A stretch of DNA of 64,000 nt from Roseiarcus sp963805295 (lineage in GTDB: Bacteria > Pseudomonadota > Alphaproteobacteria > Rhizobiales > Beijerinckiaceae), in NCBI GenBank assembly GCA_963805295.1, contig CAWDTW010000084.1, forward strand, positions 62,001 to 126,000, read 5' to 3'. This document shows, piece by piece, positions 8,329 to 19,819 of this stretch; position 1 is the first letter of the stretch, and every line of letters starts with the position of its first letter. The notes beneath the pieces were generated by a model that was not told where the DNA came from, made no database searches, and was given only the letters and a program-made list of their open reading frames with translations. Position numbers and translations under genes: made by a program.

Positions 8329-11300
8329 ATGGCTCGCGCTAAGTGCCCGAATTGCGCAACCGAGACGGACTCCGACTCGGCCTTCTGTCAGGCTTGCGGC
8401 GCGCCCCTCGCGGTCCCCGCAACCGCCAGAGGGCTGCCGGGCGGGCCGCCGCGCCGCGCCGAGCGGCGGCCGTTAACCGTCCTGTTTTGCGATATCGTCG
8501 GCTCGGTTTCGCTTGCCAATACGCTGGATCCCGAGGACATGATGCATGTCCTCGAGGTGTTTCGGACGTCCTGCGACGACATCATCGCGCACCACGGAGG
8601 TTACGTCGCCAAATACATGGGCGACGGCGTGCTCGCCTATTTCGGCTACCCAAGCGCCGACGAAGAAGACGCTTCGCATGCCGTTCGGGCTGCTCTCGCT
8701 CTGCAGCGGGCGATGGGAAGCCTGCCCCTGCCGGACGGAATCACCTGTCAGGCGAGAATCGGCGTCGCCACCGGCCTCGTGGTGATCAGCGACCTCGTCA
8801 GCCGCGGCGAGGTCCGCGAGGTCGGGGTCGTCGGGGAGACGCCGAACCTCGCGGCGCGGCTGCAGGGCGCGGCGCCGGCGGGCGGCGTAATCGTCGCCGA
8901 GGCGACGCAGCGGATTACCGCAGGACAGTTCACCTACCGACCGCTGGAGCCATTGACGCTGAAGGGGTTCGACACTCCGGTGCAGGCCTTCGAGGCGCTC
9001 GATGCGACCGAGTCCGGCAGCCGCTCCCGGGCGCGGGCCGAAAGCGCGCGCACGCCCATCTTCGGCCGGGATCATGAGCTGCAGATCCTCGTCGATCGCT
9101 GGTCCAGGGTGCGAACGGGCGAGGGTCAGGTCGTTCTGCTTCGGGGAGAGGCGGGCATCGGCAAGTCCCGCCTCGTCGAAGCCCTTAGGCGCCATGTGGC
9201 CGATGCTCCGCATGTGCAATCCACATGGAGTTGCGGACCCAACAACACCAATTCGGCGCTTTATCCGGTCGCCGAGCAGCTCGCGCGAACGGCCGGCTTC
9301 GAGCGTGGCGAATCCGTGGACGGGCGGCGCGCCAAACTCGCGCGACTGATGGCGCGCTATGGGGTGACCTCGCCGGCCAGCGTGGCTGCGATCGCCGATC
9401 TTCTGGGCCTTCCGCCAGCGCCATCGCAGCCGCTCGAGGCCTTGACCCCCGATAAGCTCAAGGCGGTGACGCTCGACGCGCTGCTCGCCATTCTGGACGC
9501 ATGGGCGGGCCATAAGCCGGCGCTGTTGGCGTTCGAGGATCTGCATTGGAGCGATTCGACGACGCTCGAGCTTCTCGATCGCATTGTGGCGAAGGCCAAG
9601 GATCGCCCATGGATGATCCTGGCGACCGCCCGATCCGAGTTCCCAAACCGGTGGACTGACGTCGTCGATCTCCTGCATATCGAATTGGCGCGCCTCGACC
9701 GCGGCGACGCCGAGCGCATTTGCGCGCACCTTGACGCAGCTGCCGCGCTTCCGCCGGAAGCGTTCCGGCAGATCGTCGCCCGCTGCGACGGCATTCCGCT
9801 GTTCGTCGAGGAGATGACGAAGTCGGTCCTCGAAGGCCTGTCGAGTGCGCCGCCGCGCCCAGGCGCCGCGAGAGTCGATCATTCCGGCCACATTGCACGA
9901 TTCCCTGGTGGCGCGGCTCGATCGTCTGGGCGCGGCGCGGCGGATCGCCAATGTCGGCGCGACGATTGGGCGGCGCTTCAGCCACGACCTTCTGGTCGAG
10001 GTCATGAATGCGCCGGAAGCCGAGCTGAGCGAGGGATTGCTGGAGCTGGCCCGGTCGGGCCTGGTCGAAAGTCATGGCGTGCCGCCGCACAGCGAATATT
10101 TGTTCAAGCATGCGCTCATTCGCGACGCCGCTTATGAGTCGGTTTTGAAGCGCGAGCGCGAGACGCTGCATCGGCAGATCGCGACCGTGGTGCGCGAACG
10201 CTTTCCGGAGTTGCAGGAGAAGGAGCCCGAGCTCCTGGCGCATCATCTGACCCAGAGCGGCGCCGCGCTCGAGGCGATCCCGCTGTGGGCGGCGGCCGGG
10301 CAACGCGCCGCGTCGCGAGCCGCCCATGTGGAGGCGGTGGGGCATTTGGAGACGGCGGTGGAATTGCTGCGGCGTCAGCGCGCCGGCGCCGAGCGCGCCG
10401 CGGCCGAGCTGCCGCTGCTGCTCGGACTGGCGGTCAGCCTTTCGGCCTCGCGCGGCTACGCGGCGCCCGAAGTCGGTCGGGTCCTTGCGGAGGCGCGCGT
10501 GATCTGCGACGCGATGGGCAACGCCCCGGAGCTGTTCGCGGTGCTCAGGAACGCCTGCAGCTTCTACATCGTCGCGGTCGAGATGGGGCCTGCCTGGGAG
10601 ACCGCCCGCCTATGTCTTGAAATGGCGAGCAAGACGGATTTGCCGGAACACCGGATCGAAAGCCAGTACGCGCAGGGCTACCTTTTGTACATGCGCGGCG
10701 AGCTTCCGGAGGCGCGGAAGTATCTCGAGAAGGCCGGAGAGCTCTACCGGCGGCATAATGGCGCGGAGCTTGTATTTCCGAGCCCGCAGGATCCCTTGGT
10801 CGGAAGCCTCTGCGCCCTCATGCCGGTTCTCAATGCGCTGGGCGACGAGGCGGGCGCCGATCGGGTCGAAGGGGAGCTGGAAGCCCACTTGCGGCGACTG
10901 AGGCGCGCCTACGATCGCGCCTACAGCCTCTGCTTTCGAGCGCTCCTCGCCAGCGAGCGACGCAACTACCCGCGGCTGCGCGCTCTCGCCGACGAGGCGC
11001 TGATGGTCTGCAACGAGCAATCCTATCCTCTCTACGGCGCGATCGCCTCGTTCTACAAAGGCGTCGCGATCGGACATCTGGAAGACGCGGACGCCGGTTT
11101 GCACATGGCGATGTCGGCTTTCGACGCTTTGGACCACCTCGGATGCAAGCTGGCGCGAGCGATGCGGCTCCATGACATCGGGCGCGTGCGGATGGCGATG
11201 GGCGACATGAGCGACGCCTTGTCCGTCATCGACGTCGCGATCGCCGAGGTGATTTCTTCCGGCGAAGCGTTCCCGCTCCCCATGCTTCGTCGGACGCGGG

Positions 11301-11407
11301 CGGAAATCCTCGACGGCGCCCAGCGGCTCACGCCTGCCGAAGAGGCGAAGGCGTGGGCCCCCGCTGTCGAAAGAACGGATGGTCAAGGGGGCCGGCGCCC
11401 TTCCTGA
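8329..11407 (+). CDS. Zinc-ribbon / class III nucleotide cyclase / ATPase / TPR protein, one frameshift
   Basis: A large cytosolic signalling protein, 1025 residues after correction. It has an N-terminal zinc ribbon (C6, C9, C20, C23), then a class III adenylate/guanylate cyclase domain (about 48-220) with both metal aspartates (FCDIVGS, D55; MGDGVLAYF, D99) and the NLAARL motif of active enzymes, then an AAA/STAND-type ATPase with Walker A GEAGIGKSRL (about 271-280) and Walker B LLAFEDLHWSD (about 400-410), then a long helical TPR-like tail. The ATG at 8329 is chosen over an upstream GTG at 8305. At about 9860 one extra base shifts the frame; the second frame (to 11407) continues the same family. 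Likely role is cAMP or cGMP synthesis gated by ATPase/TPR sensing; the ligand is unknown. Confidence 0.85.
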
Positions 11408-11481
11408 CGCGGCATGGCCGAGGGCCGACGCCGGAGCGCCGGGGGCGGATCTTTCGCCGCCCGTTCTGAGGTGAACCCGGT

Positions 11482-14400
11482 TCAGACGAGCGGAGCCGCC
11501 GTTCCGGACGTGTAGTCGCAACTTGCCCAGAACCCAACGTTTGTCGTTAGCGTCACCTCGCCGTCCTTGGGCGCGCCGAGCCCGAGGTCCGCGACAAAAG
11601 GCAGACTGTCGAACGCCCCGAGTTCGAGCGTCCACTCGGCTTGCAGGAGTTTCATGTCCCGCAGCGTCGTTAGGGTGAGCGGTCCCTCGAGCAGAGTTTG
11701 GTAGACGGCGGCGTCCGAGCCGTCGGCTGAGCGGAATTGCTTGAGATACCAGACGGGGACGGGGACATTCAGACCGGGCAGGAAATCCGACTTATATTGA
11801 CCGTCGACGATCGGCTTCAAAAGCTCCGGGCTTGCGGCGGCGCTCACTCGAGCAAAGACCTCGGCGGGGAAATTCGTCGACGCCGTGGTGTTTTTCAGCG
11901 CCGTGGCGACGAGATTGGCTCCGCTCAGCGACAGGAACCGCTGGTGACTGGCGATGGCGTCGGGCCTAAATGTCCTGGTCAGCATCGCCGAGGCGATGAA
12001 CGGCCCAGCCGAGGGAGAAGTCGCAGGAGCGGTTATGTTGGAGAAATATTTCGGATACCCCATGATCTCGCGGCCCACCGAAACGGCCAAACCGCTGTCG
12101 ACAAACAGATACGCGGGGACCCAGGCGATCTTGGCGGGAAGGATCGCCTCCTCGTCGAAGCTTGCAACTAGCAGCCAAAAGCCGATGTCGATCTCGGGCG
12201 TGCCGCCCTGATCGGAAAAGGGCGGAGTTGTCGCGACGATCGCCGCGTTCTTCACGCAGGCCAGGAACACCATGTCCAAAAGAACGCGAAATCGCTGCCG
12301 TCCGGCGATGGCATTGTAGGTCTTGTCCAAATAGCTTTGACAGGCTGCGAGATCGGCGGGGAACCCAAAACCATAGAATTCGGCGCCCTTGGCGTCGAAG
12401 GGTGGCCGGGGAAGGGTTATCCAGCCGCTGTAATTGATGTATTTTCTCGACAATTCCCTCTCCTTCGTCCCCAAAGCAATGCTCGGCGCCGATCGCAATT
12501 CGCGGGTTTCCCGGTCGGCGCCCGCCGCGAGTGGTCCGTAAAGCGTATTCGCGTAGACGATCGGGATCTTGACGCCCGCGAGCGCAGAGGCGGCGGCAAG
12601 TCCCGTCATCACGGCCACCTCGACTGCGCCGGCGTTCACCTCCGGGGCCTTCGTCCAGTCGCCGGCGAGGAACAGGTTGGCGTAACCCGAGCCGCCGGGC
12701 TCGAGCCTGTGTTGAAGCGTGTTGGGCAGGCTCAGCACATAGCGTTCGCCAGGACTGATATTGGCCCGCCAGTATTACTGGTCGAACCGGGCCTGGCCCG
12801 TTACCGGTTTCACAACATGCAGCAGATCCCACCGGAAGTCCGAACCTTTGCCGGCGTTGGTTCAGAGCGCCTGCAATTGCGACGTCGTCCAGGCGAGACC
12901 GTCCTCCCTGGCCTTCTCTGTCGCGACCTTGGCGTCATTGGGCGCGGCGTCGTCAGCCATTACGCCGCAGAAATAGGCGACCGAGAGCGGCAGCGGCTTT
13001 GGCCAGTCCTCGGCCGGAAGCAGTTGGGACATGTCCGAGTAGGTGTCGAGCGGCGCAACGTATCCGGTGGTGATCGGGCCGAGCGCTTCGGGCGGCGTCT
13101 GGGGCGCGACGAAGGGCCCGCCGAGGTCCTGCACTGCCCGGTCGAGCCAGAATTGCAGCGCCTCAGTGCGCACCGTTCCGAGATGCGCGACCATATAGGC
13201 CCAGCTTTGCTTCTGATCGACCAGGCCCTTGCAGATCGTTCCGAGCGCGCCGACCGGGACGCCGAGAATCACCTGATGGAAGTCCTGCCCCTCTTGGAGG
13301 CGAAGCGTTGCGGCAGCCGGCGGCTGCGGACTGTAATATTCCTCGAAATTGACGCCGTCGGCCTCGAGCTTCTCGCCGTTGAGAATCTGGTCCCACAGCG
13401 GCGCGTTTGGCCAGCATTCGATTTCCGCCACCGGCGGCCCGAACGGATCGTATTCCTTGACGCCGGGAGCCAGATCCGCCTGCTGCTCGATCACGATGGT
13501 TTCGATCCTGCCGCCGTCTGCGCTCGGCAAAAGAGCCGTGACATTGTGGAAGAACCAGAACTTCACGCCGCGGCTCTTCAGCAACTGGTAGATCGGCGTG
13601 AAGATGGTGTCGCCGAAGCCCGCGGTCGCCTTGAAGAAAAAAGCCCCCTTGTAGGTGAGGCCCAGGCGAAGCAAGGCCTGCACGGCGGTGCAGGCCGACA
13701 GGCTTGGTTTCGTCCTGTCTCCGGCCTCGTAAGCAAAACAATAGTCGTAAAACGCTCTCAACAAGACGGTCTTGGACAGGAACGCCTGAATCGCGCCCTT
13801 CAGCAAGGCGGGCGACGACTGCAGCAGGAAGTCGCGGAAATCGAAATCCGTCCAGCGTATGGAATCCTTTTTCGATGCAATCGTTGTCGATCGCTCCGAT
13901 CGCTATCAGAATTCCTACAAGGGCCTGCTCGAAAATTCTTCGTTCGGGCGCCCTGTCAGGCTGATCTCGGGTCAGCGCATAGGCGCTGACGACGAAATAG
14001 AGAGCGCCGCGGAGAATATCTGCGACCTCCGCCCATTTCAGCTCCGGCACGAACTCGTCGCCGTTTTCCAGCATCTCCGCAGCCCGTCGCGCCGCGGGCA
14101 GCAACACCGCTGCGCCCTCCGCCGGAGCGCGGGTCGAAACGGAAGCGACCAAGGACTGCACATGCTGCGGCAAGTCCGAAACCAGGGGCGCCTCAGCCGC
14201 TTGGGCGCCGGCCGACGGGGCCAACTGATGGCTGCGGATCATGGACTCGATCCATTCCAGCATCCGGCGGATCAGGGTTTCGATCGACGGCATGACCGGA
14301 TCGTTGTCCCAGAGGCCGTCAGCCCCGGGGAAGACATTCGGGTCGTCGTCCGGATCGAACCAGAAGGACCATGGCGACCACGTGTCGCTTTCGTCGGAGG

Positions 14401-14731
14401 TCAGAAAGAACTGGTTTTGCCGCTTGAACGCGTCGCCGATCGTCGCGAGCGGATGGCCGGGCGGGCGGTTCAGCGCCTTGAACGCGATCCGCATGAGGGT
14501 GAAGGCGTTGTCGTAGGCTCCCGACCAGATGTGAAGTCCGTGCTCCTCGATCCGCTGTCCGTATTGCCGATTGCGTCCGCTCGCCGTCTTGCCCCCGAGG
14601 CGCCAGCCGAGCTGGTGCACCGTGATCTCGTATTTTTCTCCCTTGGGATCGATTTCCGTCAGCGCGAGCGCAGCGCTCATGGCGCCTATGCCGCCGCCTA
14701 AGATTGCAACCTTGACCTTGCAGTCCGCCAT
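11482..14731 (-). pseudogene. FAD amine-oxidase-like domain fused to acetoacetate-decarboxylase-like domain; two stops and a frameshift
   Basis: From the ATG at 14731 (MADCKVKVAILGGG) the first about 760 codons encode an FAD/NAD-binding oxidoreductase of the amine-oxidase or phytoene-desaturase-like type: GGGIGAMSAA dinucleotide motif, QLGWRLGGK, and a C-terminal FAD motif LFLAGDWTKAPEVNAGAVE. It continues in the same frame into an acetoacetate-decarboxylase-like domain (about 790-1083) with GREIMGYPKYF. The path is broken by an extra base near 13848 and by in-frame stops TGA (12862-12864) and TAA (12775-12777), both inside otherwise conserved stretches. The frameshift may be a sequencing artefact; the two stops look like true decay or need checking. 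It converges on the cyclase gene. Substrate unknown. Confidence 0.75.
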
Positions 14732-14841
14732 GGCCCCGCCCCTGTCAATTTTGATCCGGCAGATTATGCACGTCGCCATTCGGCGTTCCATAATTCTTTG
14801 TTGCCGCCGGACGAAAGGACGATGGGCATTACGGCAACTCT

Positions 14842-15150
14842 TTACTCACCCCCCATTTGTTCGCGCTTCGGCTTCGGTCTGCGCCGCTTCGGTCGCGGAT
14901 CGCGGCCGGTCGCGGCGGCGATGCGGTCGAGGAAGGCGGGCGAACGGAGCGGGCGGCCGTTCGTTTCCGCCGCCCGCAGCGCCGAGACCGCGTCGGCCGA
15001 GACGGGCACGTCGAGGAGAGCGCCGAAGCGGCTGCGGCAGCGGTCCGTCAGCGGCGCGACGCTGACGAGCCCCTCGTCCCGGCCTTCGCAATGCGCCCTG
15101 ACGCTCGACCAGCGCCCGTCCTCGGCCCGCGCGCGGAGTTGCCGACCTGC
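14842..15150 (-). pseudogene. RAYT (REP-associated tyrosine transposase) C-terminal remnant
   Basis: About 100 codons ending at the TGA at 14842 read RWSSVRAHCEGRDEG, then PLTDRC, then LRAAETNGRPLRS, then FLDRIAAATGRD followed by a Lys/Arg/Pro-rich tail. This matches the usual C-terminus of Y1-type REP-associated transposases. The catalytic HxH/tyrosine N-terminal half is missing: upstream sequence in the same frame (open to 15402) is REP-type DNA, not protein-like. The exact left boundary of homology (about 15150) is an estimate. It is next to a REP pair, consistent with a decayed RAYT locus. Confidence 0.7.
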
Positions 15151-15204
15151 CCTTGCGGAACGCGGGCGATCGGCAATTGTCGAGGCCCGGCCGAAGACGC
15201 GCGT

Positions 15205-15342
15205 CCCCTTCTCCCGTTCGAAAGAAGGGGCAGGGATGAGGGAACTGAGCCGAAGTCTTTCGTCTTGAGGCGGCGGCGCAAGGCGCACCCCCCGGCCCGC
15301 CTGCGCCCTTATCCCCGGCCCTTCTCCCGAATGGGAGAAGGG
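15205..15342. repeat. Two REP palindromes in inverted arrangement (BIME-like)
   Basis: Palindrome 1 at 15205-15230 (ccccttctcccg / aaagaagggg with a short loop) is followed by cagggatgagg. Palindrome 2 at 15319-15342 (cccttctcccga / atgggagaaggg) is preceded by the complementary arrangement ccttatccccgg. The two are therefore the same element in opposite orientation, about 90 bp apart, between the RAYT remnant and the AsmA gene. A similar hairpin is present near 54305-54325. Confidence 0.75.
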
Positions 15343-15479
15343 AGAGCGAGCGGCAGGCGCCCCGCGGGCGGCGGGCGCCCCCCCTTCTTGTTGCCCCGCC
15401 ACATTTTCGCGCCATTTTGCTGTGCGATGCTCGCTGAGCTTTCCCCCGGCTCCCTTAAAGGCGAAATGTTCGTTCCCCC

Positions 15480-18400
15480 GTGCGCTTCATCCTGACCATC
15501 ATCGCGGTGGCGCTGGTCGCCCTGCTCACGACCGCGCTCGTCGCGCCCCTGTTCGTCGACTGGTCGGCCCATCGGGCCGAGATCGAGGCGCAGCTTGCGG
15601 CGATGACCGGCGGCCGGGTCGCTTTGAGCGGGCCGATCACGCTGCGGCTGCTGCCGACGCCTTATCTCGACGCTGGCGCAGGGTCGGCGGCCGGGTCGGG
15701 GCCGGAGGCGCCGCGGCTGTCGTTTCAGAAGGCGCGGCTCGAGCTGGCGCTGGTCAAGCTCGCGAGCGGAAAAATCCGCTTCACCGAAATTAGGCTCGAG
15801 AAGCCGGTTCTGACGCTCACCCGCGGCGCCGACGGGTCGCTCAATTTGCCCTTGGCCCCGCCGAAGGAGGCCGACGCGGTCGGCTTCGACCGGCTCGTCG
15901 CGCGGGACGGCGCGATCCGAATCCTGGCGGCCGCTGGCGCGCCCGCGAAAACGATCGACGGCGTCGAACTCGACGCGGACGCGCCCTCGCTCGCCGGCCC
16001 CTATCGCGTCTCCGGCCGGTTCGCGGGTCCGAACGGGTCGCCGGTCGTCTTTCGCCTCACCACGGAGAAGGCGGGGCTCGCGGGAACGCCAATCCGGGTC
16101 TCGGTCGAGGGCGGTCCGAGCCGGCCCGCGCTCGAATTCGACGGCGCGCTGGCGGTCGCCGGGGCCGGCGCGAAAGTCCCGAGCCTCGCCGGCGCCGTCA
16201 CGCTGACCGGAACCGCCGCCGGCCCTGACGGGCCAATTCCCTGGCGCGTCGCGGGTAGCATGACCGCCGATCTCGACCGCGCGAGACTCTTAAACGCCGA
16301 ATTCCGCTTGGGACCCGAGGAGCGGGCGCTCCGGGCCGAGGGGTCGGCGACGCTCGTCGCCGGTTCGCCTGCTCTTCTCACGGTCACTGCGACGGCGAAG
16401 CAGGCCAATGTCGACGCGCTGCTGCGCCGCAAGGGCGAGGACGGCGTCCCGCCGGCGCGCGCGCTCGCCCTGCTCGCGAACGCGCTCGGTCCGGCCCTCG
16501 AGGGCGCGGGGGCGATGACGGTCAAGGCCGACATCTCCGCGGGCGCCGTCATTGTCGGCTCGGAGACGCTGTCGGACCTTTCGGCGAGCCTCAGCGCGGC
16601 GCCGGACGAGCCGCTGAAGACGCGCTTCGCCATCGGCCTGCCGGGGCAGAGCCGGCTCGAAGGCGACGGCGACCTCGAGACCGGCGGGGCGGCGAAGTTC
16701 AAAGGCGCGGTCGATTTTTCCAGCGGCGACTTCGCGCGTTTGCGGGACTGGGCGAGCCAGGGCGCGCCGGACTTGGGCGCTAGGGCCGCCGCGCTCGGCG
16801 CCGCGCTCGGCGACCGCGGCGTCTCGGTCGCCGGCGACGTCGAGGCCTCCGCGGTCGGGCTTTCGGGGCGGCGCCTCACGATCGCGCTCGACCGCTCGAC
16901 GCTGACGGGCGCCCTCGCCTTCACCGCGCCCGTCGGCGCCGTTCCGGGCCGGCTCTACGCGGATTTGTCGAGCGACTCGCTCGACGTCGAGGCGCTGCCG
17001 AGCCTGAGCGCGGGCGCGGCGCTTCTCGGCGACCTCGACCTGTCCCTCTCCCTGCGGGCGAAGGCGCTCCACGTCGCGCATGTGGGCGAGGCGGAGATCG
17101 ACAGCGGCTCGCTCACGCTGAAAGTCGAGAAGAGCGGGTCGAAGGCGACGCTCGACCGCCTGAGCGTGGCCGACCTCGGCGGCGCCTCGGTCGAGGCTGA
17201 AGGCGCCTACGGTCCCGACGGCGCGACCGCGACCGGGCATCTCAGCGCCGACCGGCTCGGCGATTTCGCCCTCCTCGTCTCGCGGCTCGCGCCCGCCGGC
17301 TGGAGTCGGGCGCTGGCCGAGCGCGCCCCATTGCTGTCGCCGGCCTCGCTCGCTTTCGAGGCGCGCGGCGCCGGCGCGTCCGGCGGAACGCCCGCCCTCC
17401 ATTCGCTGACCGCGAGCGGGACGATCGGCCGGACCCGGGCGCGCTTCGCCCTCGAACCCAGGCCGAAGGGCGACGGCCAGATCGCGACCCTCGATCTCGA
17501 TTCGCCCGATTCCGGCGCGCTTCTGCATCAGCTCGGCCTCGGCGGGACCACGGTTCCGAGCGGACCCGGCCGCCTTGCGCTGCGCGCCGCCGGCTCCCGG
17601 GCTGCGGGCTATGACGTCGACGCGTCCGGCGCGCTCGCCGGCGCCGACGTTTCGGCGCGCGGACGCTTCCTGCCGACGGCCGAGGGCGACGAGGCGCGCC
17701 TCTTCGGCTCGGTGAAGCTCAAGGGCGCGAACGTCGCCCCGCTCGCCTCCGCGCTCGGCCTCGCCCCGCCCGGCGGCGCGATCGGGCCCGTCGAGTCCGG
17801 CGCGGACGTGACATTGCGCGGCGAGCGCTGGACGGTTTCGCGCCTCGCCGCAACGATCGCCGGCGTCAAGGCGTGGGGCGAACTCACCTACGAGCCGCCG
17901 GCGAAGGACGTCGCCGGGACGTTGGCGAGCCCCGATCTCTCGCTCGCCGAGGAGGCGGTCAATGGGCCGGCCGGGAGCGGGGCGCCCCGCCGCCGGCCGC
18001 CGTCGCCGGCGAATTGTCGTTCGACCGTCTGCCGCTCGCCGACATCCTCGCGCTCGCCCTGGGGCCGCGGCAGCCGGCCAAGGCCGGCGCGCTTTGGTCC
18101 GAGGCGAAATTCGGGCCCACGCCGCTGAGCCCTCCCCCGGTCGACGTGCGTGTCAAGGTCGGAACGCTCGACCTCGCCGACGGGCTCGCCGCGCAAGGGT
18201 TTTCGACGGCCTTGCGGCTCGACAAGGGGCGGCTCGATCTCGACGACATGGCGATGAAGATCGCCGGCGGCGCCGCCTCCGGCCGCGCGACGCTCAGGCG
18301 CGACCGAGAGACCGCGACGCTGACCGGAAGTCTTGAACGCCGAGCGGCTTTCGATCGGGCGGCCGGGATTCTCCGGCCGAGTCGGCGGGCGCCTCGAATT

Positions 18401-19416
18401 CGCTTCGACCGGCAAGAGTCCCGCCGCGCTGATCGAGGGCCTCGCCGGCGACGGCGCGGCCGAGTTCGCCGGCGCCGCGCTCGAGCGCAGCGACCCGGCT
18501 GCGCTCGACCATGTGGTCGCCAAGGCGCAGGCGCCCGAAGCGCCGCTCGACGAAACCAACATCGCCTACGAATTCGGCGCCGCACTCGACAGAGGGGCGC
18601 TGCGCGATTCCCGACGGCTCGACGCCGGTCTCGCTCAGCGCGGGAACGATCAAGCTCGGGCCTCTGCCGATCGCCGAGCCGCATGGCGGGGCCTCCTTCG
18701 GCGTGAGCCTCGATCTCATGCGGCTTACGGTCGAGACGCGGCTGACGCTGAGCGCTCCGTCGGCCGGCCTCAAGTTCTGGTCGGGACCGCCGCCGACCGC
18801 TGCCGTCACGGTTCGGGACGCGCTCGAGGCGCCGAAGCGCCAGGTCGACGTCGCCGCGCTCTCGGCGGGCCTTGCGACCCAGGCGATCGCGCGCGAGAGC
18901 GACCGCATCGCCGCGCTCGAAGCCGACATCCGCGAGCGCGCATTCTTCAACCGCCGCCTGAAGGGCGAGCGGTTCATGGACAGGCGCGCGGCGGAAATGG
19001 AGGACTGGCGCGCCGAGCAGGAGCGGCTCAAGGGCCTCGCCGAGCATCTCGAAGCCCAGCGGGTCGAGGCGCAGGAGGCGGCTGCCGAAAAGGCCGTCGC
19101 GGCGAAGGCTGCGGCCGAGAAAGCGGCGGCGGAGCGGGCCGCCGAAGAAAAAGCCGCGGCCGAGAAAGCGGCGGCTGACAGGTCTGCGGCGGAAAAGGCC
19201 GAAGCCGCCAAAGCATTCCTGCAGCCGGAACTCCCGCCGGAACTGCCGAGCGAAACCGCGCCGATTGTGAAGCCGCCGAGCCCTGCCGCTTCGGCCCAGA
19301 GCGGCGACGAGCTCGGCGCGAACGCGCGGCCCGCCGCCGCCCCGCTGCGGCCGACGAGGCCGAAGCCCCGCCCCGCGCCGGCGGTCGCCGACCCGACCGC
19401 GAGCGGCCTCTACTGA
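15480..19416 (+). CDS. AsmA-family envelope protein, three frameshifts
   Basis: A very large AsmA-like protein of about 1310 residues after correction, anchored by one N-terminal membrane helix (about 3-24) with the rest in the periplasm. AsmA-family proteins are bridge-like lipid-transfer or outer-membrane-assembly factors. The start is GTG at 15480 (RFILTIIAVALVALL). The family N-terminus, with VDWSAHRAEIEAQL and LSGPITLRLLPTPYL, is clear; long beta-rich repeats follow, and the C-terminus has an Ala/Glu/Lys coiled coil (19050-19210) and a Pro-rich tail. Frame breaks: about 17985 (shift of +2 or -1), an extra T near 18334 and an extra G near 18604; the three frames join into one continuous family-like sequence. 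Probably assembly errors. No close operon partner. Confidence 0.85.
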
Positions 19417-19640
19417 GCGGCGAGCGCCTCGAGCACGAAGACCCTCAGCGCCGACGACAGGTTGGCCTCGCCGCGGGCGGCGTCGACCGACGCCGCGAGC
19501 GCGTTGACGGAGAGGCCGCGTTCGGCGGCGACGCCCTGGAGGCGTCGCCAAAAGGCGTCCTCGAGCGAGACGCTGGTGCGATGGCCGGCGATGACGAGCG
19601 AACGCTTGACGACGCGCGCGCCGGCGGCCTCAGGCGTCAT
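19410..19640 (-). CDS. Ribbon-helix-helix domain protein
   Basis: A 76-residue protein. The core VVKRSLVIAGHRTSVSLEDAFWRRLQGVAAERGLS (written here as one short domain, residues about 10-45) has the RHH_4 pattern of a beta strand followed by two helices, which normally dimerises to bind DNA or mediates protein contacts. It is the last gene of sspB - DUF4169 - RHH, overlapping DUF4169 by 11 bp, and its stop overlaps the end of the AsmA gene on the other strand. DNA targets are unknown. Confidence 0.8.
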   Translation of the reverse strand: MTPEAAGARVVKRSLVIAGHRTSVSLEDAFWRRLQGVAAERGLSVNALAASVDAARGEANLSSALRVFVLEALAAQ

Positions 19641-19818
19641 CGGAGCGGGCGAGCTTCAGGGCGTCGAGGCCCTGCTCGGCCTTCTCGCGTTCGCTCTCGA
19701 TGCGGCGCCGCTCCGCTTTCGTCATCCCGAAGAGGACGCGGTTCCGAGCGGCGCCGGCCTCTTCGCGCCGGCGCTCGCTGGCTTTGCGCGCGCGGCGCAG
19801 ATTGACGATGTCGCCCAT
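19630..19818 (-). CDS. DUF4169 family small basic protein
   Basis: A 62-residue, highly charged protein starting MGDIVNLRRARKASERR; this start and the later TKAERRRIESEREKAEQ are diagnostic of DUF4169. It is predicted to be mostly helical, with no membrane segment. It starts 1 bp after the sspB stop codon and overlaps the following RHH gene, so the three genes form one transcription unit. Function unknown; the context suggests no more than a general link to the SspB region. Confidence 0.85.
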   Translation of the reverse strand: MGDIVNLRRARKASERRREEAGAARNRVLFGMTKAERRRIESEREKAEQGLDALKLARSDDA

Positions 19819-19819
19819 G

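Noticed and set aside
11966..12832. Minus-strand frame overlapping the FAD-decarboxylase gene
   Set aside because: Different frame from the domain-bearing one; arginine-rich composition indicates a shadow.
15309..15572. Arg/Gly-rich frames over the REP pair
   Set aside because: Composition follows the palindromes rather than a protein; the REP explanation fits better.
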